Assembly: GCA_017624645.1 (NCBI GenBank)
Contig: JAGAMQ010000004.1
Coordinates: 1 to 5,028 of the forward strand
Length of the DNA: 5,028 nucleotides
From: Oscillospiraceae bacterium
GTDB lineage: Bacteria > Bacillota > Clostridia > Oscillospirales > Oscillospiraceae
Reading direction: 5' to 3'
Position numbers and translations under genes: made by a program. The stretch's first letter is position 1. Every line of letters begins with the position of its first letter. Below the pieces are notes generated by a model. That model was not told the DNA's origin. It saw nothing but the letters and a program-made list of their open reading frames with translations, and searched no databases. Shown piece by piece: positions 1 through 4,446 of the stretch.

Positions 1-20
1 ACCCTGCCCTGAAGAGTATT
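1..20 (-). promoter_or_regulatory. FMN riboswitch (RFN element), 5' end only
   Basis: Read on the minus strand, the last bases of the window are ATACTCTTCAGGGCAGGGT. This matches the highly conserved 5' arm of the FMN riboswitch (UCUUCRGGGCRGGGU, normally followed by GNAANUCCCNACCGGCGGU). It starts a few bases downstream of a near-consensus promoter pointing the same way, as expected for a leader RNA. FMN riboswitches repress riboflavin synthesis (ribDEAH-type operons) or riboflavin uptake (ribU) when FMN is plentiful, so such a gene probably lies just left of the window. Only the first strand of the closing stem and the first internal conserved block are present, so the fold cannot be confirmed here. 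Confidence 0.85.
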
Positions 21-31
21 TACTTTCTTTG

Positions 32-60
32 AGGATACCACAGTTTGCCGGTCTTGTCAA
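32..60 (-). promoter_or_regulatory. Sigma-A-type promoter for the riboswitch transcript
   Basis: On the minus strand there is a perfect -35 box TTGACA (60-55), a 17 bp spacer, and a -10 box TATCCT (37-32) preceded by TGG, an extended -10 TGn motif. Transcription would begin near position 25, just before the FMN riboswitch sequence. The box quality, optimal spacing and match to the riboswitch start support each other. Confidence 0.85.
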
Positions 61-86
61 GAAATCCCGCCTATGATAAAATAATT

Positions 87-599
87 TTATTGACCGGTAG
101 GGTCGGTGGTTGTGGTTGTGGGCGTTGTGGTTTCCGTGGGTGCTGCGGCCTGTTTTTGCAGTCCCAGCACATTTCCGCCTGCGGCGGTGTCGGTGATGTC
201 TCCGCCGATAACCTGATTTTTGTGTACCAGCAGTGTGGCATATACCGGCTCTGTGGCACCGGGATAGTTGTTTACCTTGTAAACATAGCGCATGACGGTT
301 TTCCCGGCGTAGGGACTGAGATCATAGCCCTGGCTTTTTTGCAGTGCATTGTAGCGCTCGAATACCTGGTTAGGGTCCTTGGGGATGCGTACCTGTCCGG
401 ACTCGTGGGGGGAGTTGCTGACCTCCCAGCCCTTTTCCTTCAGGAACTGTACCCGGGCATCGTTTCCCGATACCGGGGAAGCAGAGGTGGGTTGGCTGTC
501 TCCGCCCAGAAGCAGTACCAGCGCCAGAATGATCCCGGCAATCACGGCAAGTATTACCAGTATTTTTTTGAAGTCGACCTTTGCGGTCATCATAAACAT
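87..599 (-). CDS. DUF4830-like membrane-anchored protein
   Basis: A 170-residue protein of unknown function. The start at 599 is chosen because AAGGAGGG sits six bases upstream on the minus strand; an in-frame upstream ATG at 686 would overlap the divergent gene and lacks such a site. Residues 1-11 are short and mildly basic. Residues 12-32 form one hydrophobic helix (ILVILAVIAGIILALVLLLG), an N-terminal anchor or uncleaved signal. The domain at about 46-140 contains ARVQFLKEKGWEV, IPKDPNQVFERYNALQKSQG, YAGKTVMRYVYKVNNYPG and LLVHKNQVIGGDI, which I recognise from memory as typical of DUF4830 proteins of Firmicutes. The C-terminus (about 152-170) is a low-complexity Thr/Pro tail. Topology suggests the domain faces outside the membrane (inference). 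It ends just before the riboswitch promoter and is separated from rsuA by 70 bp in divergent orientation. No function can be assigned from the context. Confidence 0.85.
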   Translation of the reverse strand: MFMMTAKVDFKKILVILAVIAGIILALVLLLGGDSQPTSASPVSGNDARVQFLKEKGWEVSNSPHESGQVRIPKDPNQVFERYNALQKSQGYDLSPYAGKTVMRYVYKVNNYPGATEPVYATLLVHKNQVIGGDITDTAAGGNVLGLQKQAAAPTETTTPTTTTTDPTGQ

Positions 600-611
600 G
601 AAAATCCCTCC

Positions 612-640
612 TTGTATTGGTTCGCAATATACCATATTCC
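612..640 (+). promoter_or_regulatory. Weak candidate promoter for rsuA
   Basis: TTGTAT (612-617), a 17 bp spacer and TATTCC (635-640) on the plus strand form a poor but correctly spaced match to sigma-A boxes, about 30 bp before the rsuA start. It overlaps the candidate minus-strand promoter, so the two divergent genes may share a regulatory region. Both boxes deviate from consensus, so this is tentative. Confidence 0.3.
626..634 (-). promoter_or_regulatory. Possible extended -10 promoter for the DUF4830 gene
   Basis: The minus strand reads TGG-TATATT (634-626), an extended -10 motif, about 27 bases upstream of the ATG at 599. No convincing -35 box is seen at 16-18 bp. The predicted leader would be only about 20 bases and would include the AAGGAGGG ribosome binding site. 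Confidence 0.4.
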
Positions 641-669
641 ATACTTGGCAGGGATAGAACGGAGAAGTT

Positions 670-1368
670 ATGGAACGGTTGGACAAATTTCTTTGCGACT
701 GTGCAGTGGGCAGCCGCAGTCAGGTAAAGGGGATATTAAAGACCGGTGTAGTCACAGTGGACGGTGTGCCGGTGAAGGATGGAAGCTGTAAGGTGGATCC
801 GCAAAAAATGCAGATCTGCTTCAATGGCACTGTGTTAAGCCATCGTGGCAGGGTGGTGCTGATGCTTCATAAACCGGCGGGCTATGTGACAGCCACAGCA
901 GATGCCCACCAGCCAACGGTCATGGAGCTGCTGCCCGGGGAGTACCGGAAGCTGGAACTGAACCCGGTGGGCAGACTGGATAAGGATACCGAGGGGCTTT
1001 TGCTGTTTACCGATGACGGAGATCTGCTGCACCGGCTTATCAGTCCCAAACATGAAATTCCAAAGGTCTACTATGCCCGGCATGAGGGCGCTGCCACCAA
1101 TGAGGATGTGCAGGCATTTTTCCAGGGACTGACCCTGGGGGACGGCACTCAATGCCGCCCTGCAAAATTGGAACCCCTGGGGGCAGGGGAGAGCCTGATC
1201 ACCGTGTGTGAAGGAAAGTATCATCAGGTCCGCAGGATGATGGCGTCCCGGAATATGCCCGTTTTGTACCTGCAGCGAAGACAGGAGGGGTGCTTGATCT
1301 TGGGGGATCTGCCCTTAGGACAGGTTCGGGAGCTGACAGAGGAAGAAGTAGCTTCCTTGGAGAAATGA
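670..1368 (+). CDS. rsuA: RsuA-family 16S rRNA pseudouridine synthase
   Basis: A 232-residue protein, the usual length for the RsuA/RluB/E/F family, which isomerises a uridine in rRNA to pseudouridine in the cytoplasm; RsuA of E. coli modifies U516 of 16S rRNA. The N-terminus (1-48, starting MERLDKFLCD) is an S4 RNA-binding domain. The catalytic domain shows LHKPAGYVTAT (66-76), then VGRLDKDTEGLLLFTDDGDL (100-119) holding the catalytic Asp104, and EGKYHQVRRMM (181-191), which matches the conserved motif near the active site. The C-terminus LGDLPLGQVRELTEEEV (211-227) also fits the family. The ATG at 670 has GGAG five bases upstream and begins with the standard S4 sequence. The gene is complete with no damage. 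It appears monocistronic: it is divergent from the DUF4830 gene, and 204 bp with a separate promoter follow it. No clear rho-independent terminator is visible after it. RsuA is the best subgroup match, but the exact target uridine is inferred. Confidence 0.92.
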   Translation: MERLDKFLCDCAVGSRSQVKGILKTGVVTVDGVPVKDGSCKVDPQKMQICFNGTVLSHRGRVVLMLHKPAGYVTATADAHQPTVMELLPGEYRKLELNPVGRLDKDTEGLLLFTDDGDLLHRLISPKHEIPKVYYARHEGAATNEDVQAFFQGLTLGDGTQCRPAKLEPLGAGESLITVCEGKYHQVRRMMASRNMPVLYLQRRQEGCLILGDLPLGQVRELTEEEVASLEK

Positions 1369-1485
1369 CGAAAAAACGACGGCATTTATGCAGCCTGAAC
1401 GGACTACGAATCGGCAAAATGGGCGTTCCTTCGGGAAAATGTATAAAAATGGATGGGGTTTTTGCAATAAAATGTCAAAAACCAC

Positions 1486-1514
1486 TTGCAATATGTGCAA
1501 AATTGATGTACAAT
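1486..1514 (+). promoter_or_regulatory. Sigma-A-type promoter for the CdaR-like regulator gene
   Basis: TTGCAA (1486-1491), a 17 bp spacer and TACAAT (1509-1514) closely match the consensus. The predicted start near 1521 gives a leader of about 52 bases ending in the strong ribosome binding site AGGGAGGA (1558-1565). Confidence 0.75.
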
Positions 1515-1529
1515 AATAGGGCAATTTTG
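1498..1529. promoter_or_regulatory. Inverted repeat flanking the -10 box (candidate operator)
   Basis: CAAAATTG (1498-1505) and CAATTTTG (1522-1529) are perfect inverted copies separated by 16 bp, with the TACAAT -10 box between them. The left arm lies before the predicted transcription start, so the repeat would not fold in the mRNA; a DNA site for a dimeric protein is the more likely reading. Binding by the downstream regulator itself (autoregulation) is possible but only an inference. Confidence 0.45.
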
Positions 1530-1572
1530 TGTAATGCGTTTTTGTGCAACTTTCTATAGGGAGGACCCACAA

Positions 1573-2658
1573 ATGTCTAATAGTGTATTTCAGAATGTGA
1601 TCACTCAGTTAAAGGATGCTACCGACCGCATGTTTGGCGTGATGGATACCGATGGCTGCGTGATCTCCTGTACGGATACGACTCTGCTGGGAGAGCGCTG
1701 GCCTGATGCGGCCCTTCGGGTTGCCGGTGCCGAGGGTGCTGTGACCTTCGGTCAAAAGACTTTCCGTGCCATCGTCAGCGCCACCAACCAGTTGGAATAT
1801 GCGGTGTTCTGTTCCGGAGACGATGAGCAGGCGCGGGCCAGCTGCAGCCTTGCTTACATAGCCCTGAACAACGCCAAGCTTTTCTATGAGGAAAAGCATG
1901 ACAGAAGCACCTTTGTGAAGAATATCATCATGGATAACATCCTTTCCGGTGATATTTACATAAGAGCCAAGGAACTGCATTTTGCCACTGATGCCCCCAG
2001 AGCGGTGTTTTTGGTGCGGCAGGTGGGCCACAGCGATGTGGCAACGGTGGATGTGCTGTCTGGCATGTTCCCGGATAAGCTGCAGGACTTTGTCATCAGC
2101 ATCAACGAAACGGATATCGCTGTTGTAAAACAGCTGAGCCCCAATACCACCGCCGAGGAGCTGGAAAAGCTTGCCCGGAGCATGGAGGATACTCTGCGCA
2201 ACGAGCTGTTCATCAAGACCGTGATCGGCATCGGTACCGTAGTGACCCACCTTCGTGAGATGTCTGATGCCTATAAGGAGGCACAGACTGCCATTGATGT
2301 GGGTAAGGTGTTCGATACGGAAAAGAGTGTCATCAATTATGAGAATCTTGGTATCGGCAGACTGATCTACCAGCTTCCCACCACCTTGTGTGAGATATTC
2401 CTCAGCGAGGTGTTTAAGAAGAATTCCATTGATTCACTGGATCAGGAAACCCTGTTTACCATCAATAAGTTCTTTGAAAACAACCTGAATGTTTCGGAAA
2501 CCTCCCGTAAGCTGTTTGTCCACCGCAATACCCTTGTGTATCGCCTGGAGAAGATCAAGAAGCTTACCGGACTGGATCTGCGGCAGTTTGATCACGCCAT
2601 CGTATTCAAGGTGGCGCTGATGGTCCGCAAGTACCTGTCCTCCCGGGAAAGCCGTTGA
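1573..2658 (+). CDS. CdaR/PucR-family transcriptional regulator
   Basis: A 361-residue DNA-binding regulator. The ATG at 1573 is chosen because AGGGAGGA lies seven bases upstream; an earlier in-frame ATG at 1534 has no such site. The C-terminus holds a PucR-type helix-turn-helix at about 305-334 (NVSETSRKLFVHRNTLVYRL, then EKIKKLTG), followed by FDHAIVFKVALMVRKYL. The HRNT.xYR.xKI pattern is characteristic of CdaR, PucR and related regulators. Residues of about 140-255 resemble the degenerate GGDEF-like domain of CdaR proteins, with VIGIGTVVTHLREMSDAYKE at 218-237. The N-terminal 1-130 includes MFGVMDTDGCVISC (20-33) and looks like a sensory domain loosely similar to the sugar-diacid recognition domain, but I cannot name its ligand. 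No catalytic or membrane segment is seen. It lies directly upstream of ftsEX in the same direction but is insulated by a strong terminator. Target genes are unknown; despite the family name, sugar-diacid sensing should not be assumed. Confidence 0.88.
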   Translation: MSNSVFQNVITQLKDATDRMFGVMDTDGCVISCTDTTLLGERWPDAALRVAGAEGAVTFGQKTFRAIVSATNQLEYAVFCSGDDEQARASCSLAYIALNNAKLFYEEKHDRSTFVKNIIMDNILSGDIYIRAKELHFATDAPRAVFLVRQVGHSDVATVDVLSGMFPDKLQDFVISINETDIAVVKQLSPNTTAEELEKLARSMEDTLRNELFIKTVIGIGTVVTHLREMSDAYKEAQTAIDVGKVFDTEKSVINYENLGIGRLIYQLPTTLCEIFLSEVFKKNSIDSLDQETLFTINKFFENNLNVSETSRKLFVHRNTLVYRLEKIKKLTGLDLRQFDHAIVFKVALMVRKYLSSRESR

Positions 2659-2662
2659 ATTT

Positions 2663-2697
2663 CTTGGGCCGCACAAAAGCTGTGCGGCCCAAGTTTT
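2663..2697 (+). terminator. Rho-independent terminator after the CdaR-like gene
   Basis: A perfect 13 bp GC-rich stem, CTTGGGCCGCACA (2663-2675) with TGTGCGGCCCAAG (2681-2693), closes a five-base loop AAAGC and is followed by TTTT. It begins four bases after the stop codon of the regulator. It should separate that gene's transcript from the ftsEX operon. The T tract is short but the stem is very stable. Confidence 0.92.
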
Positions 2698-2704
2698 CGT
2701 CAGT

Positions 2705-2758
2705 TTGGCAGTGTCAAAAATAGATGCTAATATTTGGTGAATCTGCCAAGTATTTTTT
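2705..2758 (+). terminator. Second hairpin with T tract, possible tandem terminator
   Basis: TTGGCAG (2705-2711) pairs perfectly with CTGCCAA (2743-2749). Inside it, TCA and AAATA can pair with TGA and TATTT, giving a long interrupted stem. A run of six T residues (2753-2758) follows three bases after the stem. It starts 12 bases after the first terminator's stem and ends before the ftsE promoter, so it may back up the first terminator. The long, interrupted stem makes this less certain. Confidence 0.5.
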
Positions 2759-2770
2759 CCCATACCCGCG

Positions 2771-2799
2771 TTGACATGGGATTTACAATGTGTTACAAT
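2771..2799 (+). promoter_or_regulatory. Strong sigma-A-type promoter for the ftsEX operon
   Basis: TTGACA (2771-2776), a 17 bp spacer and TACAAT (2794-2799), with TGT just before the -10 box giving an extended -10. This is close to an ideal housekeeping promoter. Transcription from about 2806 would give a leader of about 69 bases before the ftsE start, with GGAG at 2863-2866 as ribosome binding site. Confidence 0.85.
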
Positions 2800-2807
2800 T
2801 TGTAACA
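2791..2807. promoter_or_regulatory. Perfect palindrome over the ftsE -10 box, candidate operator
   Basis: TGTTACA-ATT-TGTAACA is a perfect 7-3-7 inverted repeat that contains the whole -10 box and reaches the predicted transcription start. A protein bound here would block RNA polymerase. The sequence fits the pattern TGTNA-N7-TNACA known for GlnR/TnrA nitrogen regulators of Firmicutes, but other dimeric repressors could use a similar site, and nothing in the window encodes GlnR. Confidence 0.6.
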
Positions 2808-2874
2808 GAAATACAAGGGGATAGCTTCCTCTGAAATGCCGAGATAATAAAAACTCAAATTTGGAGAGTAAATT

Positions 2875-3561
2875 ATGATTGCCTTTACCGATGTTACAAA
2901 ATCCTATTCTGTGGGCACCCATGCCCTTAGGGGCGTATCCATGCAGATCGAGGATGGAGAATTTGTTTTCTTGGTGGGCCCCTCCGGTTCCGGTAAGTCC
3001 ACCATCATTAAGCTGATTACCGGTGAGCTGAAGCCCACCACCGGTACGGTCCATGTCAACGGCTATTCTCTGGAGCGGATCCGTAAGCGTGAGATCCCAT
3101 ACCTGCGCCGTACAGTGGGTGTCGTGTTCCAGGATTTTCGGCTGATCGAGAGCAAGACTGTGTACGACAATGTGGCATTTGTTATGCGGGCAGTGGGCGC
3201 CAAGGAGGAGCAGATCCGGGAGCGTGTGCCTTACGTACTTGAGCTGGTGGGACTGGAGACTAAGAGCCGCCGCCATCCCAATGAGCTTTCCGGCGGTGAG
3301 CAGCAGCGCCTTGCCATTGCCCGGGCACTGGTCAATAACCCCTCTACCATCATTGCCGATGAGCCTACCGGCAACTTGGATCCTGCCAGATCTCTTGAAA
3401 TCATGAGCCTTTTGCAGGAGATCAATAAGCTGGGAACCACACTTTTGGTGGTTACCCACCAGATGGACCTGGTTCAGCAGTTCGGCAATCGGGTGATTGC
3501 CATTAATGAAGGACTGGTCGTCAGCGACGGAATGGAAGGACAGGAAACAAATGAAGAATAA
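2875..3561 (+). CDS. ftsE: Cell division ABC ATPase FtsE
   Basis: A 228-residue ABC-type ATPase, the normal FtsE length. It is the cytoplasmic partner of FtsX; ATP hydrolysis is thought to change FtsX shape and switch on cell-wall hydrolysis during division or elongation. Visible motifs in order: Walker A GPSGSGKS (35-42), Q-loop Gln86 in VVFQDFRL, ABC signature LSGGEQQR (138-145), Walker B TIIADEP (158-164) with catalytic Glu163, D-loop around GNLDP (166-170) and H-loop His195 in VTHQ. All key residues are intact. VFQDFRL after the Q-loop, together with the adjacent ftsX, separates it from LolD/MacB-type ATPases. The start has GGAG eight bases upstream and begins with the typical IAFTDVTKSY. 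The gene is first in its operon, behind a strong promoter with a palindrome on the -10 box, and its last 11 bases overlap ftsX. Confidence 0.96.
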   Translation: MIAFTDVTKSYSVGTHALRGVSMQIEDGEFVFLVGPSGSGKSTIIKLITGELKPTTGTVHVNGYSLERIRKREIPYLRRTVGVVFQDFRLIESKTVYDNVAFVMRAVGAKEEQIRERVPYVLELVGLETKSRRHPNELSGGEQQRLAIARALVNNPSTIIADEPTGNLDPARSLEIMSLLQEINKLGTTLLVVTHQMDLVQQFGNRVIAINEGLVVSDGMEGQETNEE

Positions 3562-4435
3562 TCTGGGTTACTTATTGAAAGAGGGCATCCGGGGAATTTT
3601 TCTCCACGGCTTTATGTCCTTTGCCGCTGTTTGTGTAACGGTGGCATGCCTGCTGATCGTGGGCAGCTTTTCCGTGCTTGTTTATAATGTTAACATCATG
3701 GTGGAGGATCTGAATAAGACCAATGAGATCCTTGTGTATATCGACAGTGAGCTTCCGGATGCGGAAGCTAAGAGTGTGGGAACACAGATTAATCAGGTGG
3801 TCAATGTTCACAAAGCGGAGTTTGTTTCCCGGGAGGATGCGCTGGCTGACTTTGTGGAAGACCATCAGGGAGACGAAGCTTTCTCCGGTGTGGAGGCAAG
3901 CGACCTGCGTCACCGTTACAAGGTCACACTGACAGATAATGCGCTGATGGACCAGACTGTGGCAGAATTGGAGACCATCCCCGGTGTGGCAAAGATCAAC
4001 GCGGCATTTGAACTGGCAGAGGGCTTTTCCACATTGCAGAATGTTTTGCATATTGCATCCATCGCGGTGATCACTGTGCTGCTGGTGGTGTCTCTTCTGA
4101 TCATCTCCAATACGGTCAAGCTGGCTATGTATGACCGGAAGGATGAGATCGCCATTATGAAAATGGTGGGTGCTACCAATGCTTTTATCCGTCTGCCCTT
4201 TGTGGTGGAAGGTTTCATTTTGGGTATGGTTGGCGCAGCTCTGGCTTTTGGCGTAGAGTGGCTGATGTATAACGCACTGATCGGCAGGCTGGCTGTGGTG
4301 GATACCCTGAAGCTGTTCAGCTTCGTACCCTTCACCGATCTGCTGACCCCCATGATCGTAACCTTTGCCGCTGCCGGTCTGTTTGTCGGCGTGGTGGGAA
4401 GCTGGACTTCCATCCGGAAGTTTATGAATGTCTAA
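3551..4435 (+). CDS. ftsX: Cell division membrane protein FtsX
   Basis: A 294-residue inner-membrane partner of FtsE, the usual size for Gram-positive FtsX. Hydrophobic segments lie at about 21-45, 166-188, 216-243 and 266-286. An extracellular region of about 120 residues sits between the first two, the part that contacts cell-wall hydrolases or their activators in studied FtsX proteins. The loop before the third segment has YDRKDEIAIMKMVGATNAFI (194-213), the conserved cytoplasmic motif of the family, followed by RLPFVVEGFILG. The start at 3551 is chosen because the protein then begins MKNNLGYLLKEG in the typical way and GGAAGGACAGGA lies just upstream; an in-frame ATG at 3497 would overlap ftsE by 65 bp. 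The 11 bp overlap with ftsE suggests coupled translation and matched amounts of both subunits. No damage is seen. Confidence 0.95.
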   Translation: MKNNLGYLLKEGIRGIFLHGFMSFAAVCVTVACLLIVGSFSVLVYNVNIMVEDLNKTNEILVYIDSELPDAEAKSVGTQINQVVNVHKAEFVSREDALADFVEDHQGDEAFSGVEASDLRHRYKVTLTDNALMDQTVAELETIPGVAKINAAFELAEGFSTLQNVLHIASIAVITVLLVVSLLIISNTVKLAMYDRKDEIAIMKMVGATNAFIRLPFVVEGFILGMVGAALAFGVEWLMYNALIGRLAVVDTLKLFSFVPFTDLLTPMIVTFAAAGLFVGVVGSWTSIRKFMNV

Positions 4436-4446
4436 AGGAGGGTATC

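Larger units (their letters stand above)
1462..1549 (+). repeat. Cluster of TTGCAA/GTGCAA repeats in promoter region
   Basis: Four copies of [T/G]TGCAA lie within 88 bp: TTGCAATA at 1462-1469 and again at 1486-1493 (24 bp apart, the second overlapping the -35 box), and GTGCAA at 1495-1500 and 1544-1549. The second and third also form an inverted pair, TTGCA-atatg-TGCAA (1486-1500). A direct repeat TTTTGTG occurs at 1525-1531 and 1540-1546. The clustering around a promoter suggests regulator binding sites, but this region is AT-rich and no binding protein is known from the sequence. Confidence 0.5.

Noticed and set aside
76..90. AT-only palindrome ATAAAAT-A-ATTTTAT at the end of the DUF4830 gene
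   Set aside because: A one-base loop cannot form as drawn, the stem has no GC pairs and there is no proper T tract after it on the minus strand, so it is not convincing as a terminator; a chance palindrome is likely in AT-rich sequence.
45..791. Long plus-strand open frame antisense to the DUF4830 gene
   Set aside because: It runs through the riboswitch-gene gap and into rsuA, is Gly/Cys-rich without recognisable domains, has no ribosome binding site, and lies opposite a gene with a strong start and a recognised domain.
1426..1437. TTCC-TTCG-GGAA mini-hairpin downstream of rsuA
   Set aside because: A UUCG tetraloop on only four base pairs, without a following T tract, is too weak to call a terminator.
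1290..1559. Short plus-strand open frame across the rsuA/regulator gap
   Set aside because: It overlaps the rsuA 3' end out of frame, runs through the promoter of the next gene, and has no ribosome binding site or recognisable domain.
2434..3459. 341-codon minus-strand open frame opposite the regulator end and ftsE
   Set aside because: It is antisense to the intact FtsE motifs and crosses a terminator and promoter; its composition is that expected of a reverse-strand shadow of a codon-biased gene.
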